From positions 2,666,001-2,730,000 of the forward strand of contig OZ038454.1 in the NCBI GenBank assembly GCA_964036195.1: a stretch of 64,000 bases of DNA. Reading direction: 5' to 3'. This DNA comes from Sphaerolaimus hirsutus. Taxonomy: Eukaryota; Nematoda; Chromadorea; Monhysterida; Sphaerolaimidae. The translations under genes and the position numbers were made by a program. Below are positions 22,435-33,771 of this stretch, one piece after another (positions within the stretch are counted from its first letter, which is position 1; the number at the start of each line of letters is the position of its first letter). The notes beneath the pieces were generated by a model. It saw only the letters and a list, made by a program, of their open reading frames with translations. It was not told where the DNA came from and did no database searches.

Positions 22435-23090
22435 AGCATCGAAATATCCATCGAAATTTAAAACCCAAAAAACACATGAAAGGGACGCGCAAAGGTCAAA
22501 ATAGGATACCTTCCCACAATTCAAGGCGGAATTACGATTGTTCCATATTGTTATAGACATCTCATTGTTGCTTTATCATGTAATTTCGAACAGAAAAAAT
22601 CGCCCTGGCACATAAGTGTCTATTGTGGGATAATCTTTTTTGGCGGGAATATACACCAGACCAGAGGGGCAAATTAATGCGTGTATTTTAGGGTTTTTTT
22701 ATATCTACGTACATTTTTACACACGTATGTGAACCATTTACGTAATTACCTCACTTTTTCGAATTAGAAATGTAAAAGTGCGTCTCATTGCAATTGATAT
22801 GCTGTAGTTTCGGTAATGATTGTAGGTATTTAGCATTGAAAATCTTCTAGGTTTTCATTTCAATTTTTCTCTCTCAATAAACTTTTTTGAATGTGGTGCG
22901 CCAGTCCCACACTTCGTAATAACCTAGATGTTAAATGTCACACAAATTTGCCAAAAAATTTGATGAGTGTAAAATGCCTTGTTAGCACTTCTGCACTTTA
23001 CAATTTACATGACACTTGATGAGTTTTTCTGAAATTTTACATTTTACATGACTTTTTACACAGTGAGGAAGTCTCCTAGTTATTGGTCTC
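22435..23090. other. Intergenic with CAGTCCC-type relic
   Basis: About 22902-23062 carries GCGCCAGTCCCACAC, AAATGTCACACAAATTTG and TTACATGACTTTTTACAC, a decayed CAGTCCC-family copy. No gene is supported upstream of it. Confidence 0.4.
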
Positions 23091-23300
23091 TTGGCGCTGC
23101 ACACACTAGTTAACTGCCAGCAAACTGAAAATTTAGTAAACTGATACATCAGTTTTGAATGGCATTTAAGTTTACTGGAATTAGGTGTTCGTCAACTACA
23201 GTAGACAGATTCTAAAAAATAACTCATTCCTGTAAACTCAAACTCGTTCAAGGCTGATTTATGAGCTTACCAACTTTTTTAATTTTCATTTGTAAACCAG
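23091..23300. repeat. CACACTAGTT-family element (decayed right end)
   Basis: GGCGCTGCACACACTAGTTA with inner AACTGCCAGCAAACTG. The right side is interrupted by a CAGAGTTGTTAAAA-family left end at about 23299. Confidence 0.55.
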
Positions 23301-23560
23301 AGTTGTTAAAAGTACCGAACTTTTTCAAAGAATATGTAAACGTAAAGTATTTATTTTTACTCACCCCTTGAGTACAGAAAACGTAAAGTAAATTTTTTTA
23401 CTTTTACTCATGAGTAAACGTGAGTAAACGTACTTTTACCCGCAGAAAACGTAAACGTGAGTACTCTTGAGTAATTTCGCCAGAATGTTTGAGAAATGTC
23501 GCACAAAAGAAGTCATTTTCATAACTTTTTGCCTATTTTACGCAATTTTTGACTAGGTAT
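23299..23560. repeat. CAGAGTTGTTAAAA-family left half
   Basis: CAGAGTTGTTAAAAGTACCG followed by GTAAACGTAAAGTA and GAGTAAACGTGAGTAAACGT words. The right terminus is missing. Confidence 0.55.
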
Positions 23561-23636
23561 ATTTTTTTTAACCTACCTATATGAAAGCAACGGTTTCGTC
23601 CCTACCCAAAGACCGTTGCGCACTCTGACCCAGGAC

Positions 23637-23819
23637 TAGTGATGGAAAAGCGCCATGGCGCTGGCGCCTGGCGCTAGCGCCAGAGCAAAAAGCGCCATGG
23701 CGCTCTTGGCGCTTGGCGCCTTTTTGCTGTGGCGCCATTGGCGCTTGGCGCTGGGGTTTGAAAAAGCGCCATGGCGCTTTTGGGGCTTGGCGCTATGACG
23801 CCGTGGCTTTTACATAAGT
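23637..23819. mobile_element. GGCGCC-rich hAT MITE
   Basis: TAGTGATGGAAAAGCGCCAT at the left and a degraded GTGGCTTTTACATAAGTA at the right. The interior iterates AAAAGCGCCATGGCGCT. Confidence 0.7.
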
Positions 23820-24589
23820 ATCTGTGCTACTGTAAGTGTATTCCCGGATCAACATACCCAATTCTCGATTACCTGTGTAAACAATGTCCCCGTGATTGCA
23901 TGGGTATTCAACATTTGTCCCATCTAATCCGAATTATGTAAGGCTTTATGTGACTATTCATCGGACTAGTAACACTCTTCACATAGGTTTTAGCTCAATC
24001 ACTATACTGAGCTTATTCCTTGCAGTTTTGTTTAAGCAAGGTCAAAGGACCCTGTGAAGTGTAAAGTTAAGTAATAAACATCATCCAAAATTTCATAAAT
24101 ACAACTTTGTTAAGTGTCATGCGAAATGTCAAAAGTTCAATTAAATTTTTTTTCCTTTTTATTTTGATTGACAGTTTACATCACATTTACTTGTTGACAT
24201 TTGAAACTTGTTTTTACGGGGTGTGGCATCACTTTCTGAAGCCATTCCAACAATGGCAATCCAAAATTTGAAACCTCAAAACCTGTGTTCAAAAGAGACC
24301 AGCAAAACTCGAAACTGCAATATCCTAGTAGAAAATCCCAAAAAAATTGAAAACTTCATTTGAAAATTTGAAAATTATTTTTGGGGAAAAACAACTAAAT
24401 TCCAACAGTAATTTTTTTTAAACAGCTAAAAATTTTTTAGCACTTTTTACAGATGGTTTGCTATGCTTAGCCCAATAACCCAGCTTTAAAATATCAAGAC
24501 AAAAAGAACAAAAGTAGCTGGTGTTGACTTATATCTTGCGCCAAAAATAAAAATCATAGCAGTGCATTAGCATGGCTGCATATATGAGA
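23820..24589. other. Intergenic with CAGTCCC-type relic
   Basis: About 24050-24228 has GACCCTGTGAAGTGTAAAG, GTCATGCGAAATGTCAAAA and TTACGGGGTGTGGC, a decayed CAGTCCC-family copy. The rest shows no gene. Confidence 0.4.
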
Positions 24590-24805
24590 AGCAAAATTTT
24601 TTGGCGCTGGCGCTATTGGCGCTTGGCGCCAACATCCTCTGGCGCCATTGGCGCTTGGCGCCGTGGTCTAGAAAAGCGCCATGGCGCTTTTGGCGCTTGG
24701 CGCCATTTTGCTCTGGCGCCATTGGCGCTTGGCGCTGGGGTACGGAAAAGCGCCAGGGCGCTTTTGGCGCTTGGCGCCAAAGTCCTGGCGCTTTTTCCAT
24801 CACTA
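24590..24805. mobile_element. GGCGCC-rich hAT MITE
   Basis: The right end GCGCTTTTTCCATCACTA is intact and the left end is lost in GCAAAATTTTTTGGCGCTGG. Three GGCGCCATTGGCGCTTGGCGC repeats are read in tandem. The long Ala/Leu/Trp frames are artefacts. Confidence 0.75.
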
Positions 24806-24926
24806 CCCAGGACTCATCAGTTTGGAGGTCACAAGGTGCAAAATACTCAAAAAGTACCCAAAATACCTCCAACGTCCACGAAAATACTCAACAACACGAA
24901 CCTGGCCCACCTGTCCACCGCGTCCC

Positions 24927-25043
24927 CTCACTGGAGGGCTGTTTGAATCCATACGTGGCCTCTTGAAGCTCTGTCGACGGTTCGTGCCCCTTGACTGCCC
25001 GAAATTCGCAGCACCCCTGCGCCCGCCAAAATTTGGTCTATAC
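24927..25043 (+). pseudogene. Possible Ty3/gypsy reverse-transcriptase connection fragment
   Basis: In one plus frame about 38 codons read LFESIRGLLKLCRRFVPLDC followed by PKFAAPL. This resembles the conserved tail of Ty3/gypsy reverse transcriptase, where a leucine-rich GLxxYYRRFIP stretch is followed by AAPL before the RNase H domain. The block is GC-richer than its surroundings and abuts a GGCGCC MITE. No RT catalytic YxDD, RNase H, integrase or LTR is seen, so at best it is a small dead remnant. Chance similarity is possible. Confidence 0.35.
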
Positions 25044-25746
25044 GCATTTTCGACTAGTTTCCCATATTTTAACTCATTTTCTTCCTTTTTTCCCTTAAGA
25101 ACCTATATAAAAGATGATATAAAATACGTTTTCTGTACTCGATTACTTTCAAAAAGTATACGTAAAAGCGAGTGCCAGAACTTTTTCGGAGGAAACGTAA
25201 ACGTATTTACTCTGTACTCGAGTATACGTATTTATCGAGTAAAAGTAAATACGTTTTAACATTGTTGTAAACCAGTGTATGCAGGTAACCTAGCATCGTG
25301 AACCCGCACCCAGTCAAACAAAAAAATGATCCCCTTTCTATGAAAATAATCATTCAGAGAAAAATCAACTGTTTTTACGGCGTACCCACTGAAAAAATGT
25401 ACCCAAATATAAGACACAATGTAACAAAATTGAGACACTAGAAAAACGACAAACGCTTTTATTTTATGCGTACCGGAAATTCCGCCATTCGTGACCGGAA
25501 TATGATGAAGCCACAATGCTAAAAATAAAAATCTCGAACACAGACAATATTTTGACAGTGTTTGCAACGTTGAAAATTCACAGGAAGTGCCTTTTCAGTT
25601 GTTGCTATGCTAAATTTGTGACTAAAAGACTAGACCCAGCTAATTTCAATTTTTGCAACGCGACAAAAATGCGTCTTTTATTCCGATAAATAGTGGTGGA
25701 AATTGAAATCGCGTCAAATTCCTTTAAGTTGTTTTTATGTCGTGAC
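25044..25746. other. Intergenic, partly CAGAGTTGTTAAAA-like
   Basis: About 25130-25265 contains TACTCGATTACTTTC, GTAAACGTATTTACTC and TTTTAACATTGTTG, a relic of the CAGAGTTGTTAAAA family. A minus-strand frame at 25256-25567 has a hydrophobic stretch but no ATG at its start. Confidence 0.35.
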
Positions 25747-25813
25747 TAGTGATGTGAAAAGCGCCAGAACTTTGGCGCCAGGCGCCAAAGTTCTAGCGCT
25801 TTTCACAGCACTA
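25747..25813. mobile_element. Minimal 67-bp GGCGCC MITE
   Basis: TAGTGATGTGAAAAGCGCCA to GCGCTTTTCACAGCACTA enclosing AGAACTTTGGCGCC and its mirror. It is an almost pure hairpin and the smallest clean member of this family apart from the 60-bp copies at 43.4 kb. Confidence 0.8.
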
Positions 25814-25991
25814 CTCAGGTGATATTGGGAAGCATAATTCAGAAATTGCTTTCAACAAATCAAGTCATGGTGATTTCCCCACCACTAGTGGAAACAGTTA
25901 TTTTCTTGGCTCCACAAAAGCTTTGACGCCATTTTGTCATGTCATGGCAGTAAAGTCATGGCGCCAGCAATCTATGGCGCGCTCCGGAGCT

Positions 25992-27560
25992 TAACGATGG
26001 CAAACCCCCCAGAAAAAAGTATTTAAATTTTTAAGTGTTTTTCAAAAATGAATTTTCGAATTTTCGAATTTTTCCCCAAATTAATTTTCGAATTTCGAAT
26101 TTAATTTTCGAATTTTTGAATTTTCGAATCTTTTTGAGCAATTTTCGAATCTTTTTGGACACTTTTCGAATTTTTTTAGTTAGTTTTCGAATTTTTTTTG
26201 AAAAAAGTATTGAATTTGGACAGTTTTCATGTTTTTAACTTTATTTTCACTGTAATTTGGCATCACAAATGGTGGAAGCACTTATGTGGACCAGTTTGCC
26301 ACTTCTTAATTTCATTTGCACATTGATTGACACAGGGAAAGGCAATGAAAACAACAATTCAAAAATGCAACATGCACAAATTTTCAAAAATAACTTTACT
26401 AGAGGGTAGTATTTTAGGGGGGGGGGTAGCCATGGAGCACTTGGTTATAACTCGGGAACTGCTTGGCAACAATTGCTCAGATTTAAATATGATATGTTTT
26501 CAGGTTTGGGATAACAGGTAAATCGTAGGTCTCTATAAATAGTATAGAGTCTATACGTCCCCCCTGACCTGCGATAGGACCTGAGATTGATCAGAAAAAG
26601 TAAATTTCACAAACATTTTGGGCATTGTCAGAAACATGCAAAATCTTCACTTCAACAACTCAGCCAATTATTTCTCAACTGATTTTTGCCATTTAACTTT
26701 TTTTAATCACAAATTTGTTGAGAGTTCATTACTGAGGACAAATCAGTGGCGTACAATTTTGTATTTTGATTTGGCCCAATTGTATGTATACAATGCGGAA
26801 GGAAGTCTGAAGTGCTAAAATGTGCGATCATTTGCTTTGATGGTTCGATGACTTTGATTCAAAACGTATTCTGCAAATTTCACATTCCGAAATTGCGCCA
26901 AATGGGTATACCTATACAAAATTGTACATCACCTATTTGAAAATGAACTCTCAAAAAAATTTAAAAGTTCAATGGTAAAAATCGGTTAAGGAATGGCTGA
27001 GTTGTTGAGGTGCAAACTTTGCATAAAATTCTGCATTTTGCATGAAACCCAAAAAATTGAAAAATTTACATTTTTCAGACCCATCCCATCTCTGGTCTGG
27101 GAGGTCGTATAGAGTCGCCTACGATTTACCTGTATGCCCCGATCTGAAACCAGATCATATTCAAATTTGAGAAATTTTTGTGGTGTGGTTCTGAGTTATA
27201 ACCACGTGTTCCATGGTTACCTCCTGCCCCCATCCAAGAGAATGCTACAATAAATACAGTCAATATATGGGTCCGTCTTCTAACGCCATTTCAAAGTTTT
27301 TTTTGTTTTTTTTTGTTGTTACATTGCACATTACACGATGCGCCACACGAGTTTGACGTTGAACTGAAGAATGCGTTTTGTGGCCTTGAATTCCCTGAAA
27401 ATTCGAAAACTATTTTCGAATTTTTGAATTTTCGAATTTTTTGAAAAAAAATCGATTTTTACGTGTTTTTTCTAGGGGTGAAATAAAAATTCGAAAATTC
27501 CGAAAAAATTCGAAAATTCGAAAATGTTTTCGAATTTTCGAATCTTTTTTGCCATCGTTA
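25992..27560. mobile_element. AACGATGGC hAT element with exact 8-bp TSD, copy 1
   Basis: TAACGATGGCAAACCC to TTTTTTGCCATCGTTA, flanked by CCGGAGCT at 25984-25991 and 27561-27568. Both ends carry iterated AATTTTCGAATTTTT words. A ~850-bp inverted-repeat element (26400-27248) occupies the middle. The insertion lies in degraded GGCGCC-like sequence (TCATGGCGCCAGC before, AATGGCGCTACCC after). Confidence 0.9.
26400..27248. mobile_element. Large inverted-repeat element nested in the AACGATGGC copy
   Basis: The arms match over about 250 bases: TAGCCATGGAGCACTTGGTT against AACCACGTGTTCCATGGTTA, and TGCAAAATCTTCACTTCAAC against GTTGAGGTGCAAACTTTGCA. Arms contain CAGGTAAATCGTAGG. No coding region is supported. 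Confidence 0.7.
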
Positions 27561-27568
27561 CCGGAGCT

Positions 27569-28151
27569 TGCGCCTAACTCAATGGCGCTACCCAATCACT
27601 AGTTCCCAGTATTACATATTCCCAGTATTACATATCTATTTATGGACTGAGTGTTTATAGGTATTTATGTATTTCAATTTGAAAAGATTTTAGAATTTGC
27701 TGTAAATGCTGTATAGGAACTCATGTTTAGTGATAAAAATATAGGTAGTCTGTTATCTATCACATTGAACTGCTTTATATTTTCCGCTTTTCGATAAATT
27801 TAACTGTACTTCCTATCAATGCAAAACTAAATTTCAAAACTTATTTTTAAATGTTTATTTTTTTATTTTAGGTAATAAAATACCAAATATCGACATCAGA
27901 ATTCCGCCTTAAACGCAAGTAGGTATATAATTTAGGGCTATTTTCGATTTTCTAGAACACTATAATTGATTGCCAGGAAAGGAATACATATTTGATTGCA
28001 ATGATTGGGTTAAATCATGCAGAAAATTTGCGCCAGCGTGAATGCCGACGCAATTTTGAACAAACTTCTGTATTCCGCATCGACTCATAAACATTTTTCT
28101 CCAGACAGGATTCAATTCAATTCCGCAAGTGGACAAGTTAAATGATAAGTG
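27569..28151. other. Intergenic, no gene seen
   Basis: AT-rich. A tandem CCCAGTATTACATATT pair lies at about 27606-27640. Near 28120 the words CAATTCCGCAAGTGGACAAG mark a left end of the GTTCCGCAAGTGG family. Confidence 0.4.
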
Positions 28152-28566
28152 CAGGGGTCTCCTGGGGGGCGGGGTGGGGTGGGGGGTTACCCCCCCAAAA
28201 CCGCCCAGCTAAATATCTATCTATCCCGGAGGCCGCTCAACTATCTATACATCCCGGAGGCTGCTCATTTATCTATCCATCCCATAGGCAAAATTTTTGG
28301 CTACTATACCCTAAACCCCCCCCCCCCCCAAAAAAAAATCGCCCAGCTATCTACCTATTCGGAGCAATTTTTGAGAAATTTTGTCCAAATTGTTGCGCAA
28401 AATTGCTACTTTTAACCTTCATGCCTTTTTATAGATTTTCCTGCTCCCCCCCCCCAGAAAACTTTTTATGCCCCCCCCAGAAAATTTTACAGCTATCTAT
28501 CCCTCCGGAGGAACGATTTGCTATCTGTCCAACCCCCCGGAGGGCCGAAATCTAGGAGACCCCTGC
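28152..28566. mobile_element. CAGGGGTCTCC hAT-like element
   Basis: CAGGGGTCTCCTGGGG to CTAGGAGACCCCTG, flanked by GATAAGTG and CATAAGTG (8 bp, one difference). The interior iterates CTATCTATCC(C)GGAGG with C runs. It inserted within a GTTCCGCAAGTGG-type sequence. Confidence 0.75.
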
Positions 28567-28601
28567 ATAAGTGGCAAGTGTATAAATTCATAAGGCTGCG
28601 T

Positions 28602-28999
28602 ATACACGGATTTTTTGTGACGACTCAACATACGGTTCAATAAGTTGAGTAATAAGGTTCCAACTTCATGAGAAAAAGTGGTCAATTGTACATTCTACCT
28701 AGGCAAATATACATGTCAAATTGCTGAATCGTGCTTGTAGCTTAGACTTATACGTGTTTGAAAAATTTTTTGCCGTTGTCGGACAGTCTCCCGACAGCCA
28801 GCGACAACAGCAAAATTGGCTCAAACGTATGCAGGTCTAAGCTACAAGCACGATTCTGCAATTTGACATGCATATTCACCTAGGTCGAATATACAGTTAA
28901 CCACTTTTACCCATGAATATGGAACCTTTTTACTCAACTTATTGAACTTTTTAGTGATGTTGAGTCATCACAAAAAATCCGTGTAAACGCGGTCTCATG
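28602..28999. mobile_element. Foldback element with GGCTGCGTATACACGG ends
   Basis: GGCTGCGTATACACGGATTT answered by AAATCCGTGTAAACGCGGTC. The inner arms include GTAGCTTAGACTTATACGTG and TCGTGCTTGTAGCTTAGAC with inverted partners and are ~170 bases each. It shares the GCTGCGTTTACAC-like terminus with 21157-21568 and about 62334. Confidence 0.75.
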
Positions 29000-29147
29000 A
29001 GATTACTCAGCACTTATCAGGTTTAAGTTAGCTTATCGCTAATTAATTCACTTTTGATTTTACTTGTCCACTTAAGGAATTGGCGTCTTTGGCTACTGCC
29101 GCGCAACTGCAAAAGTGAACAGATTGTCAGTTATAAATACCTGCCAT

Positions 29148-29501
29148 ATTTCTTTTAATAGAAGGGCGCCTTCTAGTTTACCGTCAACTTTTTTACCCGC
29201 CCATCTATATTTTTCGCCATTTTTCAGACATCTTCTCAAGTTCTGCCAAACGTTTCACAGGGTGTTGCTTAACAGTATTCATACAGTGTTTGTTTGAAAC
29301 AATTTTGTAGATCTCTAACAACAGACACGGCAAACCAGATAGGTAACCTAAGCTAATGCGATATAATTTTTTGATATTTTTTTTTGCATTTGGCACAATT
29401 CCAGCAGTTTTACCATGACCCTTCTATTTATGTCGTGGCCAAAAATGTAGAAATACAGTCTATTGGAGAACCGTCGCCGTTCTATTATAATAATTACGGT
29501 A
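29148..29501. mobile_element. TTCTAATAGAA-type TACCGTA element, degraded
   Basis: CCATATTTCTTTTAATAGAAG at the left and GTTCTATTATAATAATTACGG at the right, with TTTTTTACCCGCCCATCTA and CCTTCTATTTATGTCGTGGCC words shared with 50367-50840. Confidence 0.65.
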
Positions 29502-31010
29502 GTTGAAAATTTCGGTACGTTTAAAAATCTGATAAAATACAGGTTCTTTTCGTAATCTCCTTACTATTGTCTAGAAATATTTTTTAAGAGATTTAGCACA
29601 GAAAACGCACTGTCCCGATATTTTCGGAACAGAACAGTTGAATTTCTTTCCCAGACAAGCTGATAAATTTTATCAGATAGTGATCCATTGATAAAAAGTT
29701 TTAAAATGATTCAAAACAAGTGCTTTTTATCAAGAAAATTCACCAAGCAATTTCTTTGTGTCATTTACGTGTCAAAAATCCCGGAAAAATGATTCATACG
29801 CATTCCAAAAGGTGTCAAAGCTTTCACGAATTTTGAAAATCCGTCAAAGATGAATAGTGGTGGTAAATTTTTTAAACATCGGATTTTTCGAAAGTTTGAA
29901 CAAAATCACTTTAGGCACAGTTTTCATTCTGTTTCACGAATATTTATATTGCGGCGTCAACGTCAAATGTAAGTTGGTTTCCTGGCGCCAGTCCCGCACC
30001 CCGTAAAGTGAAATGTCAAGCGCCAAATGTCATGTAAAATGTCGTACAAATTTGTGAATTGTCATGCAAAGTGTTGAAAGTTCAGTCATTCAATCATTTC
30101 TTTTTGTATTTTAATTGCAATTTTACATTATGATTGACACTTAACTTAACGCTTTACAGGGGCCGACACTCCCAGACACTGTAAAATGTTATTTTATCCA
30201 TTTTGTACATTACATACATAAATATAAAATATTTTGGGGCATGTTTTTATTGGCTCCAAAGAGTACAGCATACTTTCAACACCCAAAACACTGAACAAAG
30301 ATATTTTGTAATTCAAAAAATAAAGTGTTTTTTTGTGATTTTAACTGGCATGTTTGATATGATAGTATTTTTGTTCCTCCCTAATCACACATTAAACAAA
30401 ATTTGTTTCACATATATTTCAATTTTATATTTTTCCATTACTACTGTTTACTCCAACTGCTTTTCACATTTTAAATCCCTTGTATTCCTAAAGTTGATTT
30501 GAGTGAAGCTGTGGGAAAGTTTTGACACGTTTTATCCTGTAATTTTCTGTTTACATAGCTTTAAGTCGGTGCAACACTTTATCGAACATTTTAAATGCCA
30601 TATTTTTCATTTTTATGGGAAATTTATTTTTGTTTCGGTTTATACAGTGATGAATTTTGGGGAAGAAATTTGGGGAGTTTTACAGTCTTGCTGAGTTGAA
30701 AGAACGCTGAACTTGGAAAATCGCCAAAAGAAAACAATTGACTTGACAGAAAACAGTTTAAACTTTTCCTCTATAACTTTTCCCCGAAATCCACTGTACT
30801 TTAGCTGAACAATTGCACAAAAATTAAGAAAGTGTACGTTTTGACTGCCGGTGCTAGTCCCGCACACTGTAAAGTGTAGGTAAGGTGACATGTCATGTAA
30901 AATGTCAATTAAAATAAAAAAATGAAAGGACTTATTACTGAACTTTTAGCGTTTGCATGACATTTGACAAATTTGTATGACGTTTTACTTGGCATTTGAC
31001 AGCTTACAGG
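29502..31010. other. Intergenic with two CAGTCCC-type elements
   Basis: About 29985-30172 (GCCAGTCCCGCACCCCGTAA to CTTTACAGGGGCCGACACTCC) and about 30848-31018 (GGTGCTAGTCCCGCACACTG to CTTACAGGGTACAGGGCTCC) are CAGTCCC-family copies. The sequence between them is AT-rich with Phe/Ile-rich frames and no splice-supported gene. Confidence 0.5.
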
Positions 31011-31669
31011 GTACAGGGCTCCCCCTGGTTAAGCTTCAAACGGGACTGGGGCATTTCGAGATCTTCACTGGAAAATCACGACATTTTTCGGGACTCGGTA
31101 ACATGATTTCGCTTGAACATTTTTGCCCGATAGCATTTGTCGGGCAGCCCGAAAAAAACCTGTTGGGCAAATAAATCTTCACAGTGTTATTCTATTATTT
31201 GTAAAAAGTGGTGAAGTCACGTTATATTCAAAGTCTTACGGTAGACGTAGACATCCGTAGAGAAACTCTATTTACACGAATTCAATTTGTACCGATCATC
31301 AATTCATGTGCCATTCCCGAAACAGCGAAAAATTGCTTCGACAAATTCGCATGGCACATGTCGAAAATACATTTGAATACATCAAATGATTATTCATTAC
31401 TATTTCAAAGTATTATATACGTGGCGCTACTGTTTTGTATGGCGTTACATTGGCGCTAGCGCCAGAGTTTAGTGATTTATTTTATTGTTTGTAATGTGAT
31501 GTACATTGAATGAGTGTTCAATTGTATGTACTTAATTAATTTAAGGGAATTTCTAGTATCTAAAATTGAGAGTTCATCTTTGATTTCATCATAATTATCT
31601 TTTTTTATACCTTTGTTTTTTTCCTGAGCTATAAATATTGTACACGCACATTACGTGTAAATACATATT
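31011..31669. other. Intergenic with repeat relics
   Basis: About 31035-31100 (TTCAAACGGGACTGGGG, TTTTCGGGACTCGG) is a relic of the TAGGGTTCAAACGGGA family. A GTG-started 83-codon plus frame at 31208-31459 ends in a hydrophobic tail but has no ATG or clear splice site. Confidence 0.35.
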
Positions 31670-31670
31670 T

Positions 31671-31931
31671 ACCGTATTTCCTCGAATTACCCCCGGGGGG
31701 TTTATTTTCTCAGAGTGAAAATTTTGAGAGAAAAACGTGAAAAATGCAACAATAACCACCATTTATAGGTTTTTACAGCCTTATATGAGGATGTAGATGG
31801 TATAAACGATGTTCTAACGTAACACAGTAAGTGTTTTGAACGTCTGTTATGCATTTCCCGGACCACAAATTCATAGTGCCCATTTTGAGGGGGGGGGGGG
31901 TATATCGAGGGGGTATTTCGAGGAAATACGG
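31671..31931. mobile_element. TACCGTA element, TTTCCTCGAAATACCCC type
   Basis: TA-flanked ACCGTATTTCCTCGAATTAC to ATTTCGAGGAAATACGG. The interior AAAAACGTGAAAAATGCAAC block is nearly identical to the copy at 58445-58710, so these two are recent relatives. Confidence 0.8.
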
Positions 31932-32367
31932 TACCTATCTATCTGCTTAATAACACATCAATACGGATAAATTAACAAAAACATTTCATGAACAGTCGAC
32001 TTAGTCGACATGCGAAATCTCTCGCAATAAAAATTTCATCATCTCCAAAAATCACACTACATTAACGCCATTTTTACACCATTTTTACGCCATTTAAGCC
32101 CATACGTTCAGCCGTTCAAATATTTTGATCTGATATCGATCTGTGTGTTTGTCGAATTCAAATCTTGATTGTCTGTATGTAGAAAAAGTGGAAAAATTTA
32201 TTCACCTGTGTTCCGTAATGTCATAAATACGTTGTCACTTTTTTTGCTTTTTTTCATTGGGCTATTTTCGAATTTTATTTTTCGTTTTAGCTGTTTTTAA
32301 GTGATCAAGTGTCAAATATTGACGCAAGTGGGTAAGTGACGAGAAAAGTGTGAAGTGATAAGACAAA
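31932..32367. other. Intergenic, no gene seen
   Basis: AT-rich unique sequence with a small ACGCCATTTTTACACCATTT direct repeat near 32070. Confidence 0.4.
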
Positions 32368-32727
32368 TACCGTATTTCTTCTAATAGAAGCGCGCCGTTT
32401 TCATTGGGCAATTTTCAACTTTTTTACCTACCGTTCTACATTTTTCATGGATGAAAAAGGTGCAAAAACCTGGGGGCAGTCCCAAGCCCTGTAAAGTGTA
32501 AAGTAAAGTGTCAAATGTAAAGTCAAATGCAAAGTAAAGTGTCAATCAAAACAAAAAGAAAAGATTTTATTACTGAACTTTGCATGACAATTGACAGTTA
32601 ACTTTGCATTTGACTTTACATTTGACACTTTACTTTACACTTTACAGGGCTTGGGACTGCCACCTGCCGTTCTATTGAAGGTGCTCTTCCGTTGTAGATA
32701 TACCATTGTATCAGAAGAAATACCATA
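32368..32727. mobile_element. TTCTAATAGAA-type element carrying a nested CAGTCCC element
   Basis: TACCGTATTTCTTCTAATAG at the left and a degraded TATCAGAAGAAATACCATA at the right. The family word CAAAAACCTGCCGTTCTATTGG is split by the element at 32474-32661. Confidence 0.75.
32474..32661. mobile_element. CAGTCCC/CTGTAAAG palindromic element, near-perfect
   Basis: GGCAGTCCCAAGCCCTGTAA to its complement TTACAGGGCTTGGGACTGCC. The arms of ~80 bases iterate AAAGTGTCAAATGTAAAGTC. ACCTG occurs on both sides (about 32469 and 32662) as a probable target duplication. The high arm identity suggests recent insertion. Confidence 0.85.
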
Positions 32728-33340
32728 AGTTATATCACATAAAAATTCACTTTACCAGTAAATAAATACCATTTAGTATAATTATTTTATATATATTTTT
32801 ACTCGGGAAATTAACCACTGACATTTCACTTCTAGACTTTTTGATTTCATCGCACAAATCTTATGACAGACTCTATTTTTATCGACATTTCAGGGTAACA
32901 TATCGATAAGATATCAAAAAGTTACATCACTTGATCTAAACCCTAAATTTTTTATTACCTGTTTTGTCTACAAAAATGCACTCAAAATTTGGGGGTGTAA
33001 AAGTTCAGATAAAAATCTCTTTTTCGAGCCGAAAATCACAGCGGGTGTTCAGTGATTGGCTGCACTTTGATTTCAAACATCCATGAAAATTGGGAATTGA
33101 GATAATCTCATTAGTTTAACTGTTAATTAATTAGTTCGTTAAATACTCACTCTGTTCCATCCACTGCCAAAAAAAGCTCTTTTTGTAAACTTGACAAAAA
33201 TCTGTTGAAATTAGAATTAGCGCAAGACAGTGCGATACGATTTACATGTGCAAATGTCACTGAGCACACTAGATTTTAACCGAAATTTCGAAAACTCATA
33301 AATCAACTTTGAACGCATTTGAGTTTACTTGATTGAGTTA
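32728..33340. other. Intergenic, no gene seen
   Basis: Mostly unique AT-rich sequence. A CACACTAGATTTTAACCG word near 33257 recalls the CACACTAGTT family. Confidence 0.35.
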
Positions 33341-33771
33341 CCGTATTTCTTCTAATAGAACGGCATACCTCCAATAGAACGGCACCTCCAATAGACCGGC
33401 AGGTTTTCGCACGTTTTTGCACTCACGTAAAAAATAGAACGGCAGCCTCCAATAGAACGGCACCTGCAATAGAAATTACGTTGTAAGAGTGCCAAAACAC
33501 AAATATATTAGGAAAATTGGTGATGAGAACATCACGGGTGTTCAGAACTGTGATTTTTGTTTTGGGGCTGTTTTCACATTCGGTTTTGTTTCAATTGATG
33601 CTCATGTCACTCATGTCTCACTAAAAGTACTAGATCAGATGAAAATCGTGTGAAAAGTTTGATGCAAAAAATAGAACGGCAGCCTCCAATAGAACGGCAC
33701 CTCCAATAGAACGGCAGGTAAAAAAGTTGACGAAAAAATAGAACGGCGCCGTTCTATTAGAAGAAATACGG
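33341..33771. mobile_element. TTCTAATAGAA-type TACCGTA element, well preserved
   Basis: TA-flanked CCGTATTTCTTCTAATAGAA to TTCTATTAGAAGAAATACGG. Ends are built from CCTCCAATAGAACGGCA repeats on both sides of a ~200-bp centre shared with 37498-37875. Confidence 0.85.

Noticed and set aside
21724-22451. Lys/Arg/Asn-rich and Phe-rich frames up to 182 codons
   Set aside because: Both strands are open only because the sequence iterates CGGAAAACGGAAACGG. The block is a hAT element with an exact TSD.
25256-25567. 103-codon minus frame with signal-like segment
   Set aside because: It starts only at TTG, has no good splice sites and no recognisable domain.
31208-31459. 83-codon frame with hydrophobic tail
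   Set aside because: It starts at GTG with no ATG or convincing acceptor, and its end lies in a GGCGCTAGCGCC fragment.
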